Position numbers and translations under genes: made by a program
DNA from: an archaeon
Lineage (GTDB): Archaea; Asgardarchaeota; Hermodarchaeia; Hermodarchaeales; Hermodarchaeaceae
Direction of reading: 5' to 3'
DNA length: 5,930 nt
Assembly: GCA_016550415.1 (NCBI GenBank)
Contig: JABXGU010000175.1
Coordinates: 1 to 5,930 of the forward strand
Shown here: positions 1-5,294 of the stretch, in pieces
Position numbering within the stretch: position 1 is the first letter of the stretch
How the letters are laid out: the number at the start of each line of letters is the position of its first letter
Notes under the pieces: model-generated
What the model was told of the DNA's origin: nothing
What the model saw: the letters and a program-made list of their open reading frames with translations, nothing else
The model's database searches: none

Positions 1-540
1 ACTGAAGAATGGCCACGGCTCTTGAGCGCGTGTAGTCCGGACATGCGCAACATCGTTATCTTTGCCAGACACACAGGTATGAGGCGAAGCGAGATATTCA
101 ACTGTCAGTGGACGGATATTGATTGGCAGAAAAATCACCTTATCGTGAGGAAATGCAAGAACAACACGCCCAGAACAATACCGTTAAGTGGAACTCTCCA
201 AAAGATGCTGAGAAACCTACACAAGCAGGCGACCTCGTGTTACATGTTCCCTGTCAAAGAAGGTGCTTGTCGCGTGACTCTCAAAACAGCTTTCAAAGCC
301 GCATGTAGAAGGGCTGACATTATGGATCTCCGCTTCCACGACCTGAGACATACTTTTGCTTCTGATTTGGTGAACGCAGGGGTTAATCTGGCAACCGTGA
401 TGAACCTAATGGGACACAAGACCATCCAGACGACCATGAGGTATACTCACCTGTATGATAAGCACCTGCGTGAAGCCATCGAAAAAGGTTCCGACTTGTT
501 CAATGCAGGTGGCCCAAAACTGGCCCAAGAGGACGCCTGA
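1..540 (+). CDS. Tyrosine recombinase / phage-type integrase, C-terminal catalytic domain (5' end outside window)
   Basis: The reading frame is open from base 1 to the TGA at 538-540 (179 codons), so the TTG at 22 need not be the start; the N-terminal DNA-binding part lies upstream. The family cuts and rejoins DNA through a 3'-phosphotyrosine. All catalytic positions are visible, numbering from the first codon: R28 in GMRRSEI, probable K53 in KNNTPRTIPL, H113 and R116 in HDLRHTFAS, H139 in MGHKT and nucleophile Y148 in TMRYTHLY. The usual family length is 300-400 aa, so roughly half is present and this half looks intact. The last codons (GGPKLAQEDA) are encoded by a tandem heptamer that resembles, in inverted orientation, the sites found upstream of the secreted genes. 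The gene is followed after 18 nt by tRNA-Arg. It could be a phage or island integrase or a cassette recombinase; XerC/XerD is less likely but not excluded without the N-terminus. Confidence 0.93.
   Translation, partial: TEEWPRLLSACSPDMRNIVIFARHTGMRRSEIFNCQWTDIDWQKNHLIVRKCKNNTPRTIPLSGTLQKMLRNLHKQATSCYMFPVKEGACRVTLKTAFKAACRRADIMDLRFHDLRHTFASDLVNAGVNLATVMNLMGHKTIQTTMRYTHLYDKHLREAIEKGSDLFNAGGPKLAQEDA
510..527 (-). repeat. Degenerate inverted copy of the tandem heptamer site, inside the recombinase 3' end
   Basis: On the minus strand this reads TGGGCCAGTTTTGGGCCA. It matches TGTGCCAGATTTGTGCCA (3445-3462) at 15 of 18 positions and keeps the same 7-4-7 spacing (11-nt period). It encodes the GGPKLAQ tail of the recombinase. 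The match is seen directly. A link to recombinase binding is inference, and part of the similarity could come from the Gly/Ala/Gln-rich tail by chance. Confidence 0.5.
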
Positions 541-558
541 TGTTGTTGAAAGTGTTCT

Positions 559-632
559 GCGCCTGTAGCTCAATCGGATAGAGCGACGGACTTCGAATCC
601 GTAGGTTGGGGGTTCAATTCCCTCCAGGCGCG
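559..632 (+). tRNA. tRNA-Arg, anticodon UCG (decodes CGA)
   Basis: A full cloverleaf can be folded by eye. The acceptor stem GCGCCTG (559-565) pairs with CAGGCGC (625-631), with discriminator G632. The D stem GCTC (568-571) pairs with GAGC (581-584). The anticodon stem ACGGA (586-590) pairs with TCCGT (598-602) around loop CTTCGAA, giving anticodon TCG at 593-595. The T stem GGGGG (608-612) pairs with CCCTC (620-624), one G-U, around loop TTCAATT. The variable loop is 5 nt. CCA is not encoded. Five T residues at 634-638 may end transcription. The gene begins 18 nt after the recombinase stop codon on the same strand. Confidence 0.96.
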
Positions 633-663
633 CTTTTTGTATATATCAAGAGTTAACAACTCT

Positions 664-711
664 AGGTCGTAGACACTCCGGACTCTTGGTCCGTGGAGTT
701 TGCTACTACCT
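664..711. other. Long imperfect hairpin of unknown role downstream of tRNA-Arg
   Basis: AGGT (664-667) pairs with ACCT (708-711), GTAG (669-672) with CTAC (703-706), ACTCC (675-679) with GGAGT (695-699), and GGAC (680-683) with GTCC (689-692), around loop TCTTG. The 17 base pairs are interrupted by a C/T mismatch, an internal loop and a GT bulge. There is no T tract on either side, so it is not an obvious terminator. A smaller palindrome, AGAGTT-AAC-AACTCT (649-663), lies immediately before it. The pairing is seen directly. Whether it is an RNA, a DNA site or a decayed tRNA-like element is unknown. Confidence 0.5.
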
Positions 712-771
712 CAGCGCCAATGTAAAGACTAACAATGTTTTGTGAAGTGGCTAGATCTAGACAACTGATTT

Positions 772-797
772 TGTGCCAGATCTGTGCCAATTGGACT
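772..797 (+). repeat. Tandem heptamer site (TGTGCCA-GATC-TGTGCCA plus flank), copy 1
   Basis: Two direct TGTGCCA heptamers (772-778 and 783-789) are separated by GATC, giving an 11-nt period. They are followed by ATTGGACT. The block matches 3445-3471 upstream of gene 2 with two substitutions and one single-base gap. It ends at the -35 box of gene 1. A 10-bp palindrome CTAGATCTAG (751-760) lies just upstream and shares the AGATCT core. It could be a recombinase site or a response-regulator box. Confidence 0.7.
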
Positions 798-824
798 TGA
801 CAATTACGTGCAATGTTTTAAAAT
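797..824 (+). promoter_or_regulatory. Sigma-70-type promoter of the 846-aa secreted protein gene
   Basis: TTGACA (797-802) and TAAAAT (819-824) are separated by 16 nt, the same spacing as in the two downstream promoters. Predicted initiation is near 831, leaving a leader of about 20 nt that contains AGGAGGG (841-847), 4 nt from the ATG at 852. This promoter region is not a copy of the 65-bp module used by genes 2 and 3. Confidence 0.65.
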
Positions 825-851
825 ATTGTATAGAATAATTAGGAGGGCAAA

Positions 852-3392
852 ATGAATTCTTTCTACTGTAAAATATCAGTAGTCACTGTGTTTAGCATTT
901 TCCTCTTATGGGGACAAGGTGAATTCTTGATTGATTCGACGTTCATTGGTGGGACAGCAGCCGATGACCAACGATATCCTTCTATTGCTTTTGATGGTGT
1001 AAACTACATGGTAGTATGGGCAGATGAACGATCCTCACAAAGCAGTGATATTTTCGGTACCAGAATTACTTCAGATGGTACAATATTGGACTCTTGTGGC
1101 ATTGCGATCACAACTGCCGCTGGCGATCAAGTATTTCCATCGGTTGCTTTTGATGGTGTGAATTATTTTGTAGTCTGGACTAGTAATTACGGAATATATG
1201 GTGCCAGAATTACTCAAGAAGGACATGTGCTTGATTCTGATTGCATTATTCTAGCAACATCATACGCAAGAAGTGGGCCATGTGTTGCTTATGATGGAGA
1301 GAATTACCTCGTAGTGTGGAATAGGTTGGGGTCACTTGTTGGGAAAAGGGTGAGTCCATCGGGTGTTGTACTTGACTCTTTATATATTACTATAACAACT
1401 CATTGTTGGGGAGCACCTTCAATTGCTTATGGTTCATCAAACTACTTTGTGGTGTGGCGAGATTCCCGTAATTATTCAACTGCAGATTCCACAGATATCT
1501 ACGGCGCAAGAGTGAGTCCTGGAGGAATTGTCCTTGATACAGCAGGAATTGCTATCTCAGCTGAATGGAATCACCAATCGAGGCCATCAGTAGCTTATGA
1601 CGGCACAAATTTCTTTACCGTTTGGGAAGATTATGGCGATGAAATCTACGGTGCGAGGATAGATCAATCAGGTACTCTTCTCGATACTGTAGGCATTGAA
1701 ATAGCACCTTTTTTATCTTCGCATCCAGTTGTTACCTATGGATTTGGGTACTACTTTGTTGCGTACCACTTCACCTACAACTTGGTTGGAGCACGCGTAG
1801 ATACCTCAGGCATTGTTGTCGATACGTCACGCATCCCTATTGCCCATGGAACATTAGGCTATGAACTAGGGTATCCTGCAGTGATCAGTGGTAATGACAA
1901 TTACTATGTAGTTTGGCATAAGGAAGATGCAGCATACTTCGATATTTATGGTACTGAGGTAACGCCAGCCGGCCAAGTAGTCCACTATAATGGCATTCTA
2001 TTATCAACTTCTACTGCCAATACCCAGTGGAATTCTGCGCTGGCGTTTGACGGCACAGACTACCTGGCGGTCTGGACAGATAATCGTTCTAACCCGTATG
2101 GTTATGGTAAGATTCGTGGCAGACGTGTTTCATCATCGAGCGTCCTTGGTCCAGTCATTCCCATTTCTGGAGGCAGCATCTATGTCAAAAAGGACTATCC
2201 TGCTACTGCCTTTGACAGTACAAACTATCTTGTAGTGTGGCAAGGTTACGGTATTGCCGGGAATCAGTGGGATATCTATGGTACACTTGTTACTCCAGAT
2301 GGTGTGGTGATTCCTCCAGAGATATTGATAACCACTAGTTCAGCTTGGGAAAGATACCCTACAGTTGCTTTTGGTGACACAAACTACTTGGTTGCGTGGG
2401 AAAAGAATGCCGGTTATGGTAATATCGAAGCAACCCGAGTGGATCAGAATGGAACTGTATTGGATCCAGTACCAATAGCTATCGCCACGAATTACTACAG
2501 TGAGATGTCGCCTGCTGTTGCCTTTGATGGTACGAATTATTTGGTTGTGTGGGAAGATGAGCGAGATTGGGCATCTTCAGACATTTATGGCACCAGAATC
2601 TCAAGATCTGGCGAGATCCTCGATCCAGGAGGTTTCAGAATCTCTGGAGGAGATGTTTGTCGTAACCCTGCAGTAGTATTTGATGGTTCAGACTATTTTG
2701 TCGTCTGGCAACTAGATAACTCAATTCCAATGTATTGTGATATCTATGGTGCAAGGGTCTCTCCATCTGGGACAGTCGTTGACTCTGATATCCTGATACT
2801 TCACACAACCTGGGGAGACTGTTGTCCTGTAATTGTCTTTGACGGTGAGAATTATATAGTTGCCTGGGAATACCATGTTCCATTCACCTATACCAGTGTT
2901 GTCGGTGCCAGAGTGGACACTGCTGGTACAGTCATCGATTCTATTATCTTTTCCGAACAACCAGGAGATCAATTTTCCCCAGCCATGATTCATGGTCAAG
3001 ATGGTCAAATACTCATGACTTACACCGGCTGGGCTGATTCCATAAACACTTATCCCATCAACACAATGCGAATATGGGGTAAGTACTATCTTACCGGGAT
3101 TGACGAAGATGTTGAATCAGATTTACGTAGAATGGGAATTGGTATGCAAATCTATCCAAACCCGATCAATGGAGCTTTTAGTATAGAATACTATATACCT
3201 CGGAAAATGCACGTAAGCATATCAGTTATTGATATAACCGGCAGATTATTGAAAAGAATAGTTGGCGAAATCCAGGATGCTGGATATTATCATAAAGCAT
3301 ACGAAATGCCGAATTTTGCACAAGGTGTATACTTTGTAAGGCTAAGCACAGATGAGAATTCAGTAATTCGAAAAGCAGTGATAGTAAGGTGA
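852..3392 (+). CDS. Secreted FDGxNYxVVW-repeat protein with T9SS type A C-terminal sorting domain
   Basis: 846 aa. The start is fixed by AGGAGGG 4 nt upstream and by a signal peptide directly after it: basic/polar start, hydrophobic core about residues 8-20, likely cleavage G21|Q22. The body is an array with the motif A(F/Y)DGxNYxVVW, followed by DIYGARVxxxGxxLD and a short Ile/Thr strand. Thirteen clear copies run from W56 to W672 (mean period about 51 aa), and a fourteenth degenerate copy follows near residue 720. This suggests one or two beta-propellers. Residues 767-846 (IYPNP, then DITGRLLK, GVYFVRL and a basic end KAVIVR) match the Por/T9SS type A sorting domain known to direct outer-membrane export and surface attachment or release. 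The protein has its own promoter and terminator, so it is probably monocistronic. No catalytic motif is recognised; a surface or adhesive role is inference. Confidence 0.9.
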   Translation: MNSFYCKISVVTVFSIFLLWGQGEFLIDSTFIGGTAADDQRYPSIAFDGVNYMVVWADERSSQSSDIFGTRITSDGTILDSCGIAITTAAGDQVFPSVAFDGVNYFVVWTSNYGIYGARITQEGHVLDSDCIILATSYARSGPCVAYDGENYLVVWNRLGSLVGKRVSPSGVVLDSLYITITTHCWGAPSIAYGSSNYFVVWRDSRNYSTADSTDIYGARVSPGGIVLDTAGIAISAEWNHQSRPSVAYDGTNFFTVWEDYGDEIYGARIDQSGTLLDTVGIEIAPFLSSHPVVTYGFGYYFVAYHFTYNLVGARVDTSGIVVDTSRIPIAHGTLGYELGYPAVISGNDNYYVVWHKEDAAYFDIYGTEVTPAGQVVHYNGILLSTSTANTQWNSALAFDGTDYLAVWTDNRSNPYGYGKIRGRRVSSSSVLGPVIPISGGSIYVKKDYPATAFDSTNYLVVWQGYGIAGNQWDIYGTLVTPDGVVIPPEILITTSSAWERYPTVAFGDTNYLVAWEKNAGYGNIEATRVDQNGTVLDPVPIAIATNYYSEMSPAVAFDGTNYLVVWEDERDWASSDIYGTRISRSGEILDPGGFRISGGDVCRNPAVVFDGSDYFVVWQLDNSIPMYCDIYGARVSPSGTVVDSDILILHTTWGDCCPVIVFDGENYIVAWEYHVPFTYTSVVGARVDTAGTVIDSIIFSEQPGDQFSPAMIHGQDGQILMTYTGWADSINTYPINTMRIWGKYYLTGIDEDVESDLRRMGIGMQIYPNPINGAFSIEYYIPRKMHVSISVIDITGRLLKRIVGEIQDAGYYHKAYEMPNFAQGVYFVRLSTDENSVIRKAVIVR

Positions 3393-3409
3393 AGTAGTAA
3401 TCTTGATCC

Positions 3410-3445
3410 AAGGGGGAGTGACCTGTAATCACTCCCCCTTTTTTT
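3410..3445 (+). terminator. Rho-independent terminator after the 846-aa gene
   Basis: AGGGGGAGTGA (3411-3421) pairs perfectly with TCACTCCCCCT (3429-3439) around a 7-nt loop CCTGTAA. A further A-T pair can form at 3410/3440. The T tract runs 3439-3445. It starts 18 nt after the stop codon. The stem is identical to the one after the next gene (5031-5058) although the loops differ. Its T tract runs directly into the tandem heptamer site. Confidence 0.93.
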
Positions 3446-3471
3446 GTGCCAGATTTGTGCCATATTGGGCT
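3445..3471 (+). repeat. Tandem heptamer site, copy 2
   Basis: TGTGCCA at 3445-3451 and 3456-3462, with GATT between them, are followed by TATTGGGCT. The block is nearly the same as 772-797. It sits between the terminator of gene 1 and the 65-bp promoter module of gene 2, so it marks the junction of the two transcription units. The second heptamer is 28 nt upstream of the -35 box. Confidence 0.7.
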
Positions 3472-3536
3472 AATTTCTAACGCCACCTATTGACCTCTGC
3501 TTCACAGCTATTATAATGGAGTAGGAGGCGGAATGA
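3472..3536 (+). repeat. 65-bp promoter/RBS/start-codon module, copy A
   Basis: This block matches 5230-5294 at 64 of 65 positions; the only difference is A at 3480 versus G at 5238. It carries a complete -35/-10 promoter, AGGAGG and the ATG of the 492-aa gene. Similarity falls away just after the start codon. Upstream, weaker similarity continues to TGTGCCA at 3456 (5214 in copy B) at exactly the same offset of 16 nt. Confidence 0.95.
3490..3517 (+). promoter_or_regulatory. Sigma-70-type promoter of the 492-aa secreted protein gene
   Basis: TTGACC (3490-3495), a 16-nt spacer, and a perfect TATAAT (3512-3517). Predicted initiation is about 3523-3525. This places AGGAGG (3523-3528) at or within a base or two of the 5' end of the transcript, with the ATG at 3533. 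The leader would be only about 8-10 nt, leaving no room for a leader-encoded regulator. Confidence 0.85.
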
Positions 3537-5011
3537 ACATATCGAACAATAGACGATTCATTGTAGTAGCGTTCACTGCACATCTGATATTCATATTCCT
3601 GGTATACGCCCAAGCACCAGATACTCTGTGGACAAGGACTTACGGAGGAATATTTTATGATGTTGGCAATTCAGTCCAGCAGACCTCTGACAGCAGTTAT
3701 ATTATTGTAGGCTCAACATACTCCTATTCAGGTAACCCAATGATTCCTAATGTTTATCTTATCAAAACTGATGCAAATGGTGATACGCTCTGGACGAAAG
3801 CCTATGGTGGAGCAGGTATTGCCAATGGTGATTTTGTGCAACAGACTACTGACAAAGGATACATAATTGTGGGCAATACAATGGCTATTGGACCAGATAA
3901 TTGGGATATCTATCTTGTAAAGACAGATTCATCAGGTGATCTCCTATGGACAAAGTCCTATGGGGGAGATACGACGGATGGTGCCTATTCTGTCCATCAG
4001 ACTGTTGATCAGGGATATATTGTTGCAGCATATACGAAATCGTTTGGTGCAGGTGGGTCTGATGTGTGGCTGATAAAAACAGATTCGCTTGGCGATACGC
4101 TATGGTCGAAAACATATGGCGGGTCAATGAATGATTATGGCCGCTCAGGTCAGCCAACATTTGATCAGGGATACATCATTACAGGGCATACATCTTCCTT
4201 CGGTGTAGATTTGTGTGATGTCTATCTTGTAAGAGCGGACTCTATGGGAGATACCCTTTGGACACGAAGATACGGAGGTACAGGTTTAGAGATTGGCAAT
4301 TCAGTCCAGCAGACATCTGACAGCGGCTACATCATTGCAGGAGTAGCAAAATCTCTTGGTGCTGATGATTATGACATGTACCTTATAAAAACGAATACAG
4401 ATGGTGATACGATTTGGACAAAAATCTATGGAGGGGTGTTGGATGACCATGGTTGGTCAGTCAGAGAAACCAATGATAATGGATACATCGTTGCAGGATT
4501 TACTGCTTCATTCGGTGCAGGTGGTGAAGATATTTGGCTTCTCAAGACTGATGCCAACGGTGATACACTTTGGACAAAAACATACGGAGGAAGCGGCTAT
4601 GATTTAGGACTATCAGTTCAGCAAACTTTCGACGGAGGATACATTATTGTTGGAACAAAAAATGGAGATGTGTATCTTATAAAGACAGCGCCGGACACGT
4701 TTGGTATAGCGGAGAATAACATTCAAAAATCCAGAGTTCTGTCATTAGACATTTCTCCAAATCCGTTTAGCAAGAAAACTGACATCAGATTTCAAACAAT
4801 AGATAACAGTAACGTTACGATAGAAATATTTGACGTTACTGGTTGCTCAGTCAAAAATCTTTTATCACCCACTGTTTACCCTATAGTACCTACTACTATT
4901 TCTTGGGATGGCCGCGATAATTTCTGTAAAAGACTACCCAACGGTGTCTATTTCCTTAAATTCGAAGCAGGGGATTACTGCGCAACAAAGAAATTGTTAC
5001 TGATACGGTAG
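3533..5011 (+). CDS. Secreted seven-repeat (WTKTYGG) beta-propeller-like protein with T9SS C-terminal sorting domain
   Basis: 492 aa. The start is supported by AGGAGG (3523-3528) and a following signal peptide (NNRR, then a hydrophobic core at about residues 9-24, likely cut A26|Q27). Seven repeats begin at the DTLWT(K/R)xYGG motif, with tryptophans at W33, W87, W139, W191, W243, W295 and W347. The first interval is 54 aa and the other five exactly 52. Each repeat continues with SVQQTxDxGYIIVG and D(I/V)YLIKTD. Seven repeats of about 52 aa suggest a single seven-bladed propeller. Residues from about 405 to 492 (SPNPF at 408-412, EIFDVTG, NGVYFLKF, basic end KKLLLIR) form a T9SS type A sorting domain. 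The gene has its own promoter module and terminator. No enzyme motif is recognised, and the substrate or partner is unknown. Confidence 0.92.
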   Translation: MNISNNRRFIVVAFTAHLIFIFLVYAQAPDTLWTRTYGGIFYDVGNSVQQTSDSSYIIVGSTYSYSGNPMIPNVYLIKTDANGDTLWTKAYGGAGIANGDFVQQTTDKGYIIVGNTMAIGPDNWDIYLVKTDSSGDLLWTKSYGGDTTDGAYSVHQTVDQGYIVAAYTKSFGAGGSDVWLIKTDSLGDTLWSKTYGGSMNDYGRSGQPTFDQGYIITGHTSSFGVDLCDVYLVRADSMGDTLWTRRYGGTGLEIGNSVQQTSDSGYIIAGVAKSLGADDYDMYLIKTNTDGDTIWTKIYGGVLDDHGWSVRETNDNGYIVAGFTASFGAGGEDIWLLKTDANGDTLWTKTYGGSGYDLGLSVQQTFDGGYIIVGTKNGDVYLIKTAPDTFGIAENNIQKSRVLSLDISPNPFSKKTDIRFQTIDNSNVTIEIFDVTGCSVKNLLSPTVYPIVPTTISWDGRDNFCKRLPNGVYFLKFEAGDYCATKKLLLIR

Positions 5012-5030
5012 TAGCATCTTGCGACAGTTC

Positions 5031-5063
5031 AGGGGGAGTGACGTACATCACTCCCCCTTTTTT
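5031..5063 (+). terminator. Rho-independent terminator after the 492-aa gene
   Basis: AGGGGGAGTGA (5031-5041) pairs with TCACTCCCCCT (5048-5058) around loop CGTACA, followed by a T tract at 5058-5063. The 11-bp stem is base-for-base the same as at 3411-3439. It starts 19 nt after the stop codon. Heptamer TGTGCCA follows at 5066. Confidence 0.93.
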
Positions 5064-5065
5064 CC

Positions 5066-5077
5066 TGTGCCAGATTT
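5066..5077 (+). repeat. Left half of a split tandem heptamer site (copy 3)
   Basis: TGTGCCAGATTT is identical to 3445-3456 and, as there, lies just after a terminator T tract. The second heptamer, which comes 11 nt later in copy 2, is instead found at 5214-5220, 148 nt later. Confidence 0.65.
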
Positions 5078-5213
5078 CCCGATTACCCCGTACGTTTGAC
5101 AACTTACGGGGCATCTCGTGAGACTCGATGTTTCAAACAGGCAGTGATGTATGGATTTGATTACGGTGATGTAACGGGACCCCGTTATATACAATATTAC
5201 GATGGCAGGCAGG
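5077..5213. other. 137-nt structured insert between split heptamers, untranslated
   Basis: This stretch is absent from the equivalent position upstream of gene 2. It carries two strong hairpins. The first (5086-5111) is CCCCGTA paired with TACGGGG, then GTT with AAC around TGAC. The second (5169-5190) is ATGTAACGG paired with CCGTTATAT around GACC, with one G-U. CCCCGT and ACGGG arms recur in both, so arms of one hairpin could also pair with the other. It has no plausible ORF and no convincing promoter. It lies between a terminator and a promoter, so it is probably not transcribed and may act, if at all, as DNA. A small non-autonomous insertion is one reading. Confidence 0.55.
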
Positions 5214-5229
5214 TGTGCCAGATCGATTC

Positions 5230-5294
5230 AATTTCTAGCGCCACCTATTGACCTCTGCTTCACAGCTATTATAATGGAGTAGGAGGCGGAATGA
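5230..5294 (+). repeat. 65-bp promoter/RBS/start-codon module, copy B
   Basis: 64/65 identical to 3472-3536, including promoter, AGGAGG and ATG. Patchy similarity extends left to the heptamer TGTGCCA at 5214-5220. The coding sequences on the right of the two copies are unrelated beyond the start codon, so the duplicated unit is the expression signal, not the gene. Confidence 0.95.
5248..5275 (+). promoter_or_regulatory. Sigma-70-type promoter of the FG-GAP/PQQ-like gene
   Basis: TTGACC (5248-5253), 16 nt, TATAAT (5270-5275), then AGGAGG (5281-5286). It is identical to the promoter of the 492-aa gene, so the two genes are expected to have the same basal expression unless upstream DNA differs in effect. 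The upstream DNA does differ, because of the 137-nt insert. Confidence 0.85.

Noticed and set aside
649..735. Integron attC-like site around the hairpin
   Set aside because: The ends do not match the RYYYAAC / GTTRRRY core sites in the right order. The recombinase fragment does not show a clear integron-integrase patch, although the upstream half is missing.
3226..3486. Minus-strand frame containing WHKSGTKK near the heptamer site
   Set aside because: It is the read-through of the TGGCACA motif on the other strand and overlaps the sorting domain and terminator of the 846-aa gene. It has no support as a gene.
852..5011. CRISPR-like or satellite array suggested by the many regular repeats
   Set aside because: The periods of about 150 bp are protein repeats in frame with high divergence, not identical short repeats with spacers.
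5096..5124. Extra promoter starting at TTGACA (5096-5101)
   Set aside because: No acceptable -10 lies 16-18 nt downstream, and the TTGACA falls within the apical part of a hairpin (GTT-TGAC-AAC).
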